DNA of 64,000 nt from an uncultured Lachnospiraceae bacterium (GTDB lineage: Bacteria > Bacillota > Clostridia > Lachnospirales > Lachnospiraceae): positions 1 to 64,000 of the forward strand of contig CACXMK010000031.1 in assembly GCA_902768735.1 (NCBI GenBank), read 5' to 3'. Shown here piece by piece: positions 45,105 to 54,164 of this stretch. The notes under the pieces are model-generated. The model was not told the DNA's origin. It made no database searches and worked only from the letters and a program-made list of their open reading frames with translations. A program made the position numbers and the translations under genes. The stretch's first letter is position 1. Each line of letters starts with the position of its first letter.

Positions 45105-46112
45105 TTATAGTACTCCCCAGGTCTTAGGGATGAACAGTGATTCAAATGTCATGATAGCATATCTGTCCGTCATTGCGGAAATGTAGTCGCACACAGCCCG
45201 GCTCACTTCCGTTCCCTGACGGATCATGTTTTTTTGAAGTTCCGGCAGGTCATCCGGCCTGCGCAAAAAATACGTGTAGAGCGCTTCGACCATCTTCTCC
45301 GCCTTGGACTCTTCCGCTTTGGCGACGGGGTTCGTATAGACTCTCTCAAACATAAACGCGCGCATCCTGTGAAATGCCTGTTCCACCTCAGGAGACATTT
45401 CTATGACCGGCCTTCCCTGGCTTGTCGTAATAATATCGTGGATAAAGCGGTCAAGCCTCTGGCCGAGAGTTCTTCCGACCACGCATGCGATCTCTTCCGG
45501 TACATCATCATCCGTAAGGATCCCGCCCCTGATCGCGTCGTCCATATCATGATGGATATATGCGATCTTATCGGAGAGACGTACGATCTGTCCCTCCAAC
45601 GTAAACGGCAGGGTATTCATCTGATGGTTGAGAATGCCGTCCCTTACCTCCCGGGTCAGGTTCATCCCGACGCCGTTTTTTTCCAGGATATCCACTGTCC
45701 TGAGACTCTGCTCGTTATGTTTGAAGCCGTCAGGGGAGACTCTTTTGAGAGCACGCTCCCCGGCGTGCCCGAAAGGAGTATGCCCGAGGTCGTGACCAAG
45801 GGCGATCGCTTCCGCAAGGTCTTCGTTGAGGCGCAGAGCCTTTGCGATCGTCCTCGCGTTCTGCGAGACCTCAAGCGTATGCGTCATCCGCGTCCTGTAG
45901 TGATCTCCGTCCGGGGAAAGGAAGACCTGCGTCTTGTCCTTGAGTCTTCTGAACGACTTGCTGTGCAGGATCCTGTCTCTGTCTCTTTGAAAGACAGGGC
46001 GGATGTCGCACTGTTCCTCAGGAATTTTTCTTCCCTTTGAATCGGCCGAAAATGCGGCCCAGGGAGCCAGAATATCTTTTTCTCTTAATTCCAGTTCTTC
46101 TCTGATCGTCAA
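45105..46112 (-). CDS. dgt: Deoxyguanosinetriphosphate triphosphohydrolase-like protein
   Basis: HD-domain dNTPase that cleaves dNTPs to nucleoside and triphosphate. 335 residues from the TTG at 46112, which follows AGAGG by 7 nt and gives the family-typical start. The frame extends to 46250, but that start has a badly placed ribosome site. Signature motifs are RRLKDKTQVF, RTRMTHTLEVSQNA and ALGHDLGHTPFGHAGE. Order dgt-dnaG-sigA is common in Clostridia. Confidence 0.95.
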   Translation of the reverse strand: MTIREELELREKDILAPWAAFSADSKGRKIPEEQCDIRPVFQRDRDRILHSKSFRRLKDKTQVFLSPDGDHYRTRMTHTLEVSQNARTIAKALRLNEDLAEAIALGHDLGHTPFGHAGERALKRVSPDGFKHNEQSLRTVDILEKNGVGMNLTREVRDGILNHQMNTLPFTLEGQIVRLSDKIAYIHHDMDDAIRGGILTDDDVPEEIACVVGRTLGQRLDRFIHDIITTSQGRPVIEMSPEVEQAFHRMRAFMFERVYTNPVAKAEESKAEKMVEALYTYFLRRPDDLPELQKNMIRQGTEVSRAVCDYISAMTDRYAIMTFESLFIPKTWGVL

Positions 46113-46275
46113 TGAAAGGCCTCTTCTATCCTTGGATAATACGTGAATTTGAAATGAGATGAGAACAACGCTGCCGCAACTATCATCATGAACATGCAAA
46201 ACAGCGTCTATCTTAGTTATTCTGCGCTCCGGCCGTATTTCCTTTTTCACCTTTTTAATTTTTTTGAATTAGTGG

Positions 46276-46304
46276 TTGACATTTACTCCCATTGCGGATA
46301 GAAT
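46276..46304 (+). promoter_or_regulatory. Promoter of the tRNA-Leu pair
   Basis: TTGACA (46276-46281), 17-nt spacer, TAGAAT (46299-46304), 11 bp before the first tRNA base. Confidence 0.8.
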
Positions 46305-46315
46305 AACATTTGTTC

Positions 46316-46396
46316 GCAGGAGTGGCGGAATGGCAGACGCGCAGGCTTCAGGTGCCTGTTATGGCAACATAGTGTGGGTTCAAGTCCCATCTCCTG
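46316..46396 (+). tRNA. tRNA-Leu (CAG), 3' acceptor end altered
   Basis: Clear leucine tRNA: D arm GCG..CGC, anticodon stem CAGGC/GCCTG with loop TTCAGGT (anticodon CAG), long variable arm and T arm GGTTCAAGTCC. The 5' acceptor GCAGGAG needs CTCCTGC, but the sequence reads CTCCTG and then GAACTGGC of a second tRNA. Position 72 is therefore mismatched and no CCA or spacer follows. Confidence 0.8.
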
Positions 46397-46468
46397 GAAC
46401 TGGCAGACGAGCAAGACTAAGGATCTTGTGATGGGTACATCGTGTGGGTTCAAGTCCCATCTTCCGCA
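46397..46468 (+). pseudogene. tRNA-Leu (AAG) lacking its 5' acceptor strand
   Basis: From the D loop on (GAACTGGCAGACG) this is a leucine tRNA with anticodon stem CAAGA/TCTTG, loop CTAAGGA (anticodon AAG), variable arm and T arm, ending CTTCCGC-A. The expected 5' part (GCGGAAG plus the start of the D stem) is absent; the previous tRNA is joined directly. Not functional as written. Confidence 0.8.
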
Positions 46469-46471
46469 TTT

Positions 46472-46503
46472 AAGTCGAGAGCAGAAATGTTCTCGACTTT
46501 TTT
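46472..46503 (+). terminator. Terminator of the tRNA-Leu unit
   Basis: An 8-9 bp stem AAGTCGAGA / TTCTCGACT with a short loop, followed by six T. Confidence 0.85.
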
Positions 46504-46592
46504 GTATGTTTTTTGGTATATGTATGTTTTTCCTGTCTACAGCCGGAATTCTCATCCGTGCGTGCCTCATTTTTAATACGCATTTAATGCAC

Positions 46593-46620
46593 AAAAAAAC
46601 TGCAAGTCAGTGACTTGCAG
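46593..46620 (-). terminator. Terminator of the tRNA-Val unit
   Basis: A perfect 9-bp stem CTGCAAGTC / GACTTGCAG with a 3-nt loop, followed leftward by seven U. Confidence 0.9.
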
Positions 46621-46629
46621 CTTTTCTCG

Positions 46630-46703
46630 TGGAACCGACGGGGCTCGAACCCATGACCTCCCGCACGTCAAGCGGACGCTCATCCCAGCTGAGCTACGGT
46701 TCC
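46630..46703 (-). tRNA. tRNA-Val (GAC)
   Basis: 74 nt, acceptor GGAACCG/CGGTTCC, D arm GCTC..GAGC, anticodon loop TTGACGT (GAC), T loop TTCGAGC, discriminator A. CCA is not encoded. Confidence 0.95.
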
Positions 46704-46731
46704 ATATTCTGTTGTACTCCGAAAAGGAGAG

Positions 46732-46805
46732 TGGAACCGACGGGGCTCGAACCCGTGACCTCTCGCGTGTGAGGCGAACGCTCATCCCAGCTGAGCTACG
46801 GTTCC
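46732..46805 (-). tRNA. tRNA-Val (CAC)
   Basis: 74 nt, same acceptor and D/T arms as the neighbouring tRNA-Val; anticodon loop CTCACAC gives CAC. It is separated from the GAC gene by 28 bp and probably co-transcribed. CCA is not encoded. Confidence 0.95.
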
Positions 46806-46836
46806 ATGACCCTGTGCGATTATAGAACAGGGATTG

Positions 46837-47685
46837 TCAATCGGAATTTTCAAGTTTTTGAATCCTTCCGATCAGATCAGGGAGAGTGGATTCAAAATCC
46901 ACTCCGTACCAGGGATTGCCCGGATTTTTCATTGTTGCCCGGATCGTGTCAGCGGTGTGATCGGCAGCCATCTTCATTGCGTCGCGCACACTGAACCCTC
47001 TGATCATCGCACCGACGGCTGTGCTCGCGAACAGGTCTCCTGTCCCGTGATAAGAAACGCTTACTTTGTCGTTCTGATAAAAAAAGATCTCTCCGGTGCG
47101 GCTATCCATTCCGTAGACGCCGGTCTTTCCTTCCAAGAGCGATGCCCCTGTGAGCACTGTCATTTTCGCACCTGTTTCACACAGCCGTATGCACAGCTCC
47201 CTGAGATAGCTCTCATCGTACGTCTCTCTGTATTTTGCCCCCGTCATCAGACAGGCTTCCGTAATATTGGGCATGATAAGATCTGCCGTCCCGCAAAGTT
47301 TCCTGTTGCGCGAAGCATAATCCTCAGAAAATCCCCTGTATAACTTTCCGTTATCTCCCATCACAGGATCGATGAATACGAGCGTATTTTCATCTCTGAA
47401 CATATCTATGACGCGCGCTGTCTCGTCGATCAGCTCCGGCGTTCCGAGATAACCGGTGTAGATCGCGTCAAAGTGCACGCCGTTCCTCTTCCACATATCC
47501 GCGATCGGCAGCATCTGCCCGCTGAGATCGAGTTTCGTATACTCCGGAAACAACGTATGGTTCGACAGGAGCGCTGTCGGAAGGATCACCGTCTCAACTC
47601 CCATCGCAGAAAGGACCGGAAGCGCTATAGTGATCGAACATTTTCCTAAACACGAGATATCCTGGATCGTCAGAATTCTTTTCAT
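46837..47685 (-). CDS. Pyridoxamine/pyridoxal kinase (PdxY-like)
   Basis: Ribokinase-family kinase of 282 residues that phosphorylates pyridoxal/pyridoxamine (vitamin B6 salvage). Motifs: N-terminal IQDISCLGKCS, FIDPVMGDNGKLY, PNITEACLMTG and C-terminal YHGTGDLFASTAVGAMIRG with the catalytic Asp in GTGD. The start overlaps the apbE stop by 4 nt (ATGA). HMP-kinase activity (ThiD) is a less likely alternative. Confidence 0.9.
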   Translation of the reverse strand: MKRILTIQDISCLGKCSITIALPVLSAMGVETVILPTALLSNHTLFPEYTKLDLSGQMLPIADMWKRNGVHFDAIYTGYLGTPELIDETARVIDMFRDENTLVFIDPVMGDNGKLYRGFSEDYASRNRKLCGTADLIMPNITEACLMTGAKYRETYDESYLRELCIRLCETGAKMTVLTGASLLEGKTGVYGMDSRTGEIFFYQNDKVSVSYHGTGDLFASTAVGAMIRGFSVRDAMKMAADHTADTIRATMKNPGNPWYGVDFESTLPDLIGRIQKLENSD

Positions 47686-48713
47686 TCGAATATGACCTCC
47701 ATTCCGTCTGTACTCGCAAAGCGCCCGTCTGTCAGGATAAAAAAGGCTTCCACGCCTTCTGTCCTCTGCGCCATCTCCATAGCCTTCTCCTCCCCAAGGA
47801 TCAGGAAGATCGTCGCAAGCGCATCGCAGTCCGCTGACCTGCCTTTTCCGGCTTTGAGCGTCACGCCTACAATGTCGGACTCTGCGGGATACCCTGTTGA
47901 GGCGTTAAGAATATGATGGTACAGGATACCATCCTCTTCAAAATATCTCTGATAGACGCCGGACGTCACAACGGTCTCATCCTCCGCCGCCACGATACCT
48001 ACGATCTCTGACTGATTCGAATACGGTTTCTCGATTCCGACACGGAATGGCTTGTTCTCATTTTTACTGACATATTTGCTGCCGAGACAGACGACATTTC
48101 CTCCGAGACTGATCACGGCAGATGTAACGCCGCTCTCTTCAAGCGTTTCTCCCACGCGATCTGCTATATATCCCTTCGCGATCCCGCCCAGATCGATATG
48201 CGTTTCAGGATCGGTGAGGGCAACCGTATTCCCGTCAATGATCACTTTGTTCCAGCCCACCGTTGCGACTGCATTCCGCAATGCGTCATTATCCGGAACT
48301 ACCGGCTCCTCGGCATGAAAATCCCAAAGGTCCGTAACTTTTCCGATCGTAATATCAAATAAGCCGCCGGATAATTCGCTGTAATACAGCCCCTTGCTGA
48401 TCACATCGATCGTCTCAGGGTCGCATTCGACAGGTTCTCCTCCCGCATTATTGATCCTGTAAATATCCGTTCCTTCTTTGGTACGGCTCAGAAGGGATTC
48501 ATAATGCGCGCACAATTTGAATGCCTTGTCTATCGCTTTTGCAGCCGATTCCTCAGTCATCTTTTCCATATCATAGATCGTGATCGAGCAGATCGTGTCA
48601 AAATAGAAACTTTGCCGCGCGACAGGATCCTGCGTTGCCGCAGCGCACCCAGGCAGCGCAGTGATCATGATCACGGTCAATAATAGTAAGGCTATACGTT
48701 TTATTTTATTCAT
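47682..48713 (-). CDS. apbE: FAD:protein FMN transferase ApbE (lipoprotein)
   Basis: Covalently attaches FMN to Thr/Ser of target proteins outside the membrane. 343 residues with an N-terminal lipoprotein signal (lipobox LPGC near 25-28). Family motifs: YFDTICSITIYD, LGGIAKGYIADRV, LGGNVVCLG, HHILNASTGYPAE and DADALATIFL-type end (DCDALATIFLI). It lies 168 bp downstream of rnfB. The Rnf subunits RnfG and RnfD upstream are its known substrates, so the gene context fits maturation of the Rnf complex. Confidence 0.95.
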   Translation of the reverse strand: MNKIKRIALLLLTVIMITALPGCAAATQDPVARQSFYFDTICSITIYDMEKMTEESAAKAIDKAFKLCAHYESLLSRTKEGTDIYRINNAGGEPVECDPETIDVISKGLYYSELSGGLFDITIGKVTDLWDFHAEEPVVPDNDALRNAVATVGWNKVIIDGNTVALTDPETHIDLGGIAKGYIADRVGETLEESGVTSAVISLGGNVVCLGSKYVSKNENKPFRVGIEKPYSNQSEIVGIVAAEDETVVTSGVYQRYFEEDGILYHHILNASTGYPAESDIVGVTLKAGKGRSADCDALATIFLILGEEKAMEMAQRTEGVEAFFILTDGRFASTDGMEVIFE

Positions 48714-48814
48714 TCTACGGTTCGTCTCCCGTCTGTTTTACTTTATTGCTTCAGCGACCGAAGCGGTCCTGCAAGGAGCATTTTATCATGTTAGGTGAGA
48801 TCAGAAAAGCAGAA

Positions 48815-48851
48815 TAAAAAACTGCACCGGCCTTATCCCGGCCAGGTGCAG
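48815..48851 (-). terminator. Terminator of the rnf operon
   Basis: Stem CTGCACC...GGTGCAG with inner GGCC pairing (48822-48851), followed leftward by TTTTTTATT. It ends rnfCDGEAB before apbE. Confidence 0.88.
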
Positions 48852-48881
48852 TATCTCCTTTTATCCGTAAAGTCAAAAGCA

Positions 48882-49814
48882 TCAGGATTTGTGCGCTTCC
48901 GCCGCCTTGGCAGCCGCTTCCTTTTCAGCTTTTGCCTTCAGCGCTTCCTGTTTGCGTTTTTCAGCTTCCTTGGCTTCCTTCATCTGAAGTGCTTTCTTGA
49001 TCTTCTCTTTCTGTTCCGCTGTATGGAGCACGTCCTGGATCGCGCCGGTCGGGCACTTCGCTGCGCACATGCCGCACTTGATGCACTTGGCGGGATCAAT
49101 AGAGCTGAGGCTGTTCTCGATCGTGATCGCGTCTTTCGGACAGACTTTCGCGCACATGCCGCATCCGATGCAGGCTGTGGAACACGCCTTCCTTGCATCC
49201 GCCCCTTTTTGTTCGTTGTGGCAGCGGACCTGGACTTTTGCTGATTCAGGGATGATCCTTATAAGTTTCTGCGGGCAGGCCTTTGCGCAGGCTCCGCAGC
49301 TGACACAGTAATCGCGTCCCACAACCGCTACGCCGTCAATGATACGGATCGCATCAAACTGGCAGGCTTCAACGCAGTCGCCAAGGCCGATGCATCCATA
49401 AGGGCAAAGTTTGCTTCCGCCGAACAGCTGCTTCGCTGCTTTGCAGGAAGTCATGTCCTCATAATCATACAGCTTTGCAACGTTGTCCGTTGTGCCGTTG
49501 CACATGACAAACGCGATCTTTTTCTCAAGTTCGCCTGCGTCCTGTCCCATAAGAGAAGCCAGTTTTTTGGCAACGCCGGCACCACCGACAGAGCACTTCG
49601 TGCAGGACGTCTCGGGATCATCGACAAGCGCATGCGCGTAATCGTCACATCCGGCAAAACCGCATCCGCCGCAGTTCGCGCCGGGAAGCTCTGCACGCAG
49701 GTCAAGGAAAAGCGGATCTTCCTGTACAGCAAAGACTTTGGAAGCATAGCTGAGCATGCAGGAAGCTAAGAGACCAACGATGGCTACAAGCGCCACGGGA
49801 ATAACAATAGACAT
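48882..49814 (-). CDS. rnfB: Rnf complex subunit RnfB
   Basis: Iron-sulfur subunit of the ion-pumping ferredoxin:NAD oxidoreductase. An N-terminal membrane helix (about 4-25), the CGGCGFAGC motif near 49-57, a GCIGLGDCVEAC cluster and three ferredoxin-type motifs (CVSCGACAKACP, CIGCGMCAKVCP, CIKCGMCAAKCP). The last 40 residues are a Lys/Ala/Glu helix. 310 residues. It is the last gene of the operon, with ribosome site AAAGGAGGAGG. Confidence 0.97.
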   Translation of the reverse strand: MSIVIPVALVAIVGLLASCMLSYASKVFAVQEDPLFLDLRAELPGANCGGCGFAGCDDYAHALVDDPETSCTKCSVGGAGVAKKLASLMGQDAGELEKKIAFVMCNGTTDNVAKLYDYEDMTSCKAAKQLFGGSKLCPYGCIGLGDCVEACQFDAIRIIDGVAVVGRDYCVSCGACAKACPQKLIRIIPESAKVQVRCHNEQKGADARKACSTACIGCGMCAKVCPKDAITIENSLSSIDPAKCIKCGMCAAKCPTGAIQDVLHTAEQKEKIKKALQMKEAKEAEKRKQEALKAKAEKEAAAKAAEAHKS

Positions 49815-49829
49815 CCTCCTCCTCCTTTC

Positions 49830-50405
49830 TTATGAGAACATTCCGTTAAAGCCCATGAAGCTCAGGGAAAGGATTGCCGCCGTGATCAGGATGATCGGCA
49901 CTCCCCTGAAGGACTCCGGAATACGGCTCTGATCCGCAAGCTTGCTGCGGACACCCGCCATGATCACCATAGCGAACAGGAACCCGATACCCGCGCCCAA
50001 TGCGTCAACCAAAGATTCCGCATAAGTGTAATTGGAATCGATGTTCGTGATGCAGACACCGAGCACCGCGCAGTTCGTTGTGATCAGGGGAAGGAAGATT
50101 CCGAGTGCTTTGTACAGCGCAGGCATACTCTTCTTCATGAACATTTCGACCAGCTGGACCAGTGCGGCGATGACCAGGATGAAAACGACTGTCTGCAGAT
50201 ATCCGATCCCGAACCTGTTCAGAAGCTGCTGGATCGGCCATGTGACAGCCGTAGCGAGTACCATAACGAATGTAACCGCGATACCCATACCGACGGAGCT
50301 GTCAAGGTCCTTGGAAACTCCGAGGAAGGGGCAGATCCCCAGGAACTGAGCCAGAGGATAGTTGTTTACCAGCACCATGCTGATAATGATGATAATCATT
50401 TTCAT
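49830..50405 (-). CDS. rnfA: Rnf complex subunit RnfA
   Basis: Integral membrane subunit of 191 residues with six predicted helices. The early NNYPLAQFLGICPFLGVS and the central TTNCAVLGVCI (conserved Cys that helps hold the transmembrane iron centre) are typical of RnfA/NqrE. It lies between rnfE and rnfB with a GAGGAGG ribosome site. Confidence 0.96.
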   Translation of the reverse strand: MKMIIIIISMVLVNNYPLAQFLGICPFLGVSKDLDSSVGMGIAVTFVMVLATAVTWPIQQLLNRFGIGYLQTVVFILVIAALVQLVEMFMKKSMPALYKALGIFLPLITTNCAVLGVCITNIDSNYTYAESLVDALGAGIGFLFAMVIMAGVRSKLADQSRIPESFRGVPIILITAAILSLSFMGFNGMFS

Positions 50406-50422
50406 GAATCATTCCTCCTCTC

Positions 50423-51142
50423 TTACTGCTTCTGGGCGGCACAATCGCCATCCGTGCAGGCACCGATGTTGGCGCAGCCGTCGCAGCCGAAATCGTTGCG
50501 GATCTTGCTCTTATCCTTTGTCAGGTAGTGAACAGCAGCCATAACGATCGCATATACAAAGAATCCTCCGGGGACCATTGTCATAATGCTCATGCCGGGA
50601 ATGAATCTCGAGAAGATCGGAATTCCCTTAAAGCCCTTGGCCAGTCCGAACCAGTCGCCCGCAAGCCATACACCGTTTCCGAGCACTTCACGCAGCGTGC
50701 CCATGATGACCAGGGTCAATGTAAAGCCGATTCCCATTCCAATGCCGTCAAGCGCGGAATCGACTACGCCGTTTTTACTTGCGAACATTTCAGCACGTCC
50801 GAGAATAATACAGTTAACAACGATCAGGGGCAGATACAGTCCAAGCGCGGAATACAGCGAAGGAACGAACGCCTGCAGGAGCATCTGCACGATCGTGACA
50901 AATCCGGCGATCACGGTGATAAAGCAAGGGATTCTGACTTTATCGGGAATGATGTTGTGAAGAGCCGAAATAACGATGTTTGAGCAAATAAGAACAGCTG
51001 TCGCGGCAAGTCCCATGCCGAGGCCGGTCTCTACGGAACCGGACGTCGCCAGAGTAGGGCACGTACCGATGACCAGTACCAGAACGGGGTTCTCCTTAAT
51101 GATACCGTTTGTGAGAATACTTATTCTTTTCTTCTCTTCCAT
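50423..51142 (-). CDS. rnfE: Rnf complex subunit RnfE
   Basis: Integral membrane subunit of 239 residues, homologous to RnfA. It carries NPVLVLVIGTCPTLA near the start and VNCIILGRAEMFA (conserved Cys). An unusual Cys-rich tail closes it: FGCDGCANIGACTDGDCAAQ. The start shares one base with the rnfG stop (TAATG), indicating coupling. Confidence 0.95.
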   Translation of the reverse strand: MEEKKRISILTNGIIKENPVLVLVIGTCPTLATSGSVETGLGMGLAATAVLICSNIVISALHNIIPDKVRIPCFITVIAGFVTIVQMLLQAFVPSLYSALGLYLPLIVVNCIILGRAEMFASKNGVVDSALDGIGMGIGFTLTLVIMGTLREVLGNGVWLAGDWFGLAKGFKGIPIFSRFIPGMSIMTMVPGGFFVYAIVMAAVHYLTKDKSKIRNDFGCDGCANIGACTDGDCAAQKQ

Positions 51143-51717
51143 TATTTCGCACCTCCTATCTGAGCATACTGTGCCAGTGCGGCGTAGACGCCTTTATGAA
51201 TGGCAGTGCCGGAGACGGACGCACCGGTGATGAAGTTGAAGCCGGATTCCTTTTTGCAGTCTTCCGATGTCAGCGAGGTCTTTGAGATGTACTGCGCGAG
51301 ATATTCGGGATCCTGGTCCTTTGTACCGACGCCGGGAGTATCCTCGTGGTCTGTTACAATGACGCCGGTAATAGCGCCGTTTGCATCAAGCCCGACCATC
51401 ATGGTGAGATCTCCGCCGAACGACTTCGTCACACAGGTCATGACATAACCCACATCATTGTTGGCTTTGTAGACATCAGTCACTGCCGCTTTAGCGTCTG
51501 AGGATGTACAATACTCGATGTCCTCGATCCGGGTGAAATCATCCGCATCCGGGAGCAGCGCTATTCTGTTCACGTTCGCTGCGGCTTCCGCATTTCTGAC
51601 AATGATCGGAGCCGAGACCGCATTGGTCAATGCAAGAAGGAGCGTCGTGCAGAAGCAGATCGCCACGAGGACGACTACGGGCATGCCGTATTCCTTAAAA
51701 GTGTCACTCTTAGTCAT
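51142..51717 (-). CDS. rnfG: Rnf complex subunit RnfG (FMN-binding)
   Basis: Membrane-anchored flavoprotein of 191 residues: an N-terminal helix (about 14-33) and a periplasmic-side FMN-binding domain. The flavinylation motif appears as FITGASVSGTAI; a Ser takes the place of the usual Thr (consensus S/T-G-A-T/S). GVGTKDQDPEYLAQY is also typical. It overlaps rnfD by one base. ApbE downstream is the expected FMN transferase. Confidence 0.95.
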   Translation of the reverse strand: MTKSDTFKEYGMPVVVLVAICFCTTLLLALTNAVSAPIIVRNAEAAANVNRIALLPDADDFTRIEDIEYCTSSDAKAAVTDVYKANNDVGYVMTCVTKSFGGDLTMMVGLDANGAITGVIVTDHEDTPGVGTKDQDPEYLAQYISKTSLTSEDCKKESGFNFITGASVSGTAIHKGVYAALAQYAQIGGAK

Positions 51718-52784
51718 TACTTGCCAGCCTCCTTTCCTGCTTCCTGTGCAGCTTCTTTAGCAGCTTTCCTGGCAGCTTTTCTGGCGGCTTTTTCTTCTGC
51801 GCCAATGCCGTAGAACCGGTTCTGTGCGAGCATATCAAGGAGCGGAGCCAGAACATTCATGAACAGGATGGCGAAAGATGCTCCCTCGGGATACGAGCAG
51901 AACAGACGAATGATCATAGTGACCAGACCGCAGCCGATACCGAAAACGATCTTGGCGCTCTTCATGATCGGGCTCGTCACATAGTCCGTCGCGCAGAATG
52001 TCGCTCCGAAAACACAGCCGCCGGCCAGGACGTGGAACAGGGCCATATGAAGTGCGCTGTACTCCCCGCCCGCAACCGTATAATAGATCAGCGAGAATAC
52101 AAATACCGTGCCGATGTAGCACACAGGGATGATCGGAGAGATGATCTTCTTACAGATCAGGATCACAAGACCAATGAAAACTGCGATCGTGCAGGTTTCG
52201 CCCATGGCTCCGCCGATATTGCCGATGAACATGTTGCCAAGTGAAGGCGCTTCGGAAAGAGCGCCGTCTGCAAGAAGTCCCAGAGGTGTAGCGCCGGTCA
52301 CAGCGTCAGCTGTCTGATTCAGTCTTGTAAGCGGCCATGTGGTCATTTCCGTTGTAAATGACAGCAGCAGAACGATACGGCCAACGATCGCGGGGTTCGC
52401 GAAGTTTCGGCCAAGTCCGCCGTAGAGCTGCTTGACGATAACGATCGCTGTGAAACAGCCGATCACTGCCATCCAAACAGGAAGCTTGGAAGGAAGGTTC
52501 ATCGCAAGAATAACGCCCGTAACGCAGGCGCTGAGATCCCTGACTGTCACTTTTTTGCCCAGAAGCCTCTCATATCCCCACTCAAAGAACGCGCAGCTGG
52601 CCGCGCAGACCAAAGTGAGAATGAGAGCCGGCACGCCAAAATAGAAAACGCTCGCAATGAATGTGGGAACCAGTGCGATCAGGACCCACATCATGGTCTT
52701 CTGGGTGTCGAGAGCCGTCACCAGATGGGGGGACGACGCCACGGCGAGATTATCATAGTATTTTACATTATTTGTATCTGTCAT
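51717..52784 (-). CDS. rnfD: Rnf complex subunit RnfD
   Basis: Integral membrane flavoprotein of 355 residues with about ten helices. The covalent FMN site is DAVTGATPLGLL. The C-terminal Ala/Lys-rich tail (about 325-355) is cytoplasmic. The start overlaps the rnfC stop by 4 nt (ATGA). Confidence 0.96.
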   Translation of the reverse strand: MTDTNNVKYYDNLAVASSPHLVTALDTQKTMMWVLIALVPTFIASVFYFGVPALILTLVCAASCAFFEWGYERLLGKKVTVRDLSACVTGVILAMNLPSKLPVWMAVIGCFTAIVIVKQLYGGLGRNFANPAIVGRIVLLLSFTTEMTTWPLTRLNQTADAVTGATPLGLLADGALSEAPSLGNMFIGNIGGAMGETCTIAVFIGLVILICKKIISPIIPVCYIGTVFVFSLIYYTVAGGEYSALHMALFHVLAGGCVFGATFCATDYVTSPIMKSAKIVFGIGCGLVTMIIRLFCSYPEGASFAILFMNVLAPLLDMLAQNRFYGIGAEEKAARKAARKAAKEAAQEAGKEAGK

Positions 52785-54094
52785 TTCTGGCTCGCCTCCC
52801 TTACTAATGCTTTTCCAAGCTTATTGATAAAGGCCAACGGGCGGTGCGCAGGGCAGATATAGGAGCAGCTTCCGCATTCCATACACTGCATGATCTTCAG
52901 ATCATTGAGCCGCTTCACATCTCTTGCTTCATAAGCATCCGCAAATCCGGTAGGCAGAAGGTTGAAAGGACATGCGGAGTGACACCGGCCGCAGCAGATG
53001 CATGCGGTCTCTTCAGGGATAAACGACTGCTCTTTCGAAAAAGCAAGGATCGCGTTATTGTTCTTAACGATCGGCATCCTGTCCGAATAGATCGCGCGTC
53101 CCATCATCGGACCGCCCATGAGGATCTTCCTGGGCTCCGTCTTATATCCGCCGCAATACTCGATCACGTCATGGATCATCGTTCCGATCGGGATCAAAAC
53201 ATTGCCGGGCCTCGTGACTGCGTCTCCGTCAATCGTCACCCTCTTTGTGATGAGGGGCATACCGTCTTTGAGATACTGCCCGAGAAAAGCCACGGATGTT
53301 ACATTGGAAACGATACATCCGAGATCTGCAGGCAACACGCCTGCATTGCAGGTCTTTCCCGTCACCTCATAGATCAGCACACGCTCAGCTCCCTGGGGAT
53401 AACTCTCCTGAAGTTTGACCGTTCTCATATTCGTGATGCCCTGCTCCGCGAACATTCTATTGAATTTTTCAATCGCATCCGGTTTATTGCCTTCAATACC
53501 GATCACACATTCCGACGCCTGGATATACTTCATGATAGCCTGGGCGCCGTCGATAATGTTCTGGGTGTCTTCCAACATGACCCTGTGGTCGGAAGTGATG
53601 AAAGGCTCACACTCCGCGCCGTTCAAGATCAGGATCATGGGATCGCCCAGATTCCTCGGATTGAACTTGAGCCATGTAGGAAAACTTGCGCCCCCAAGAC
53701 CCACCAGACCACTTTCCTTAACTGCCGCAATAAAACTTGGCTGATCTGTGATTTCCGGCGGTTTGATGGAAGGATCAACTTCCTGCTTTCCGTCTGATTC
53801 GATCACGACGAGCGTCTCGTAACCGCCCATGGCATTTCTCTGCGTCTCGATTCCGCTGACAGTTCCCGATACGCTGGCATGGATCGGCACGTGAAGAAAT
53901 GCGTCTGTGTCACCAATCTTCTGTCCGACAAGGACATGATCGCCTTTTTTGACTAAAGGCTTGCACGGTGCGCCGATATTCTGCGACATCGAGATCTTAA
54001 CGACTTTCGGGACGGGCATTACCTCTGTCGCACAACCGGCCGTATTCTTGTAGTGGCCGACATGTATGCTGTTCAAATGCTTTGCACCAAACAT
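52781..54094 (-). CDS. rnfC: Rnf complex subunit RnfC
   Basis: Peripheral NADH/flavin subunit, first gene of the operon, 437 residues. Domains: a biotin-like/SLBB N-terminal part (PLVKKGDHVLVGQKIG), a central GLGGASFPTWLK (NADH/FMN site like complex I NuoF), and two ferredoxin motifs CICCGRCHSACPF and CMECGSCSYICP near the C-terminus. The ribosome site is AGGGGG. Rnf couples ferredoxin oxidation to NAD reduction and Na+ or H+ export. Confidence 0.97.
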   Translation of the reverse strand: MFGAKHLNSIHVGHYKNTAGCATEVMPVPKVVKISMSQNIGAPCKPLVKKGDHVLVGQKIGDTDAFLHVPIHASVSGTVSGIETQRNAMGGYETLVVIESDGKQEVDPSIKPPEITDQPSFIAAVKESGLVGLGGASFPTWLKFNPRNLGDPMILILNGAECEPFITSDHRVMLEDTQNIIDGAQAIMKYIQASECVIGIEGNKPDAIEKFNRMFAEQGITNMRTVKLQESYPQGAERVLIYEVTGKTCNAGVLPADLGCIVSNVTSVAFLGQYLKDGMPLITKRVTIDGDAVTRPGNVLIPIGTMIHDVIEYCGGYKTEPRKILMGGPMMGRAIYSDRMPIVKNNNAILAFSKEQSFIPEETACICCGRCHSACPFNLLPTGFADAYEARDVKRLNDLKIMQCMECGSCSYICPAHRPLAFINKLGKALVREASQK

Positions 54095-54136
54095 CGCTGT
54101 TCCCCCTTTTTGTGGTTGTTGAAATACATAAGCTAT

Positions 54137-54164
54137 ATTATAATGCCGAAACTCTTCTATTCAA
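54137..54164 (-). promoter_or_regulatory. Promoter of the rnf operon
   Basis: On the minus strand TTGAAT (54159-54164), 16 nt, perfect TATAAT (54137-54142), 43 bp before rnfC. Confidence 0.7.

Noticed and set aside
46573..46785. Open frames over the tRNA-Val genes
   Set aside because: Translation of tRNA sequence; the two tRNAs explain it fully.
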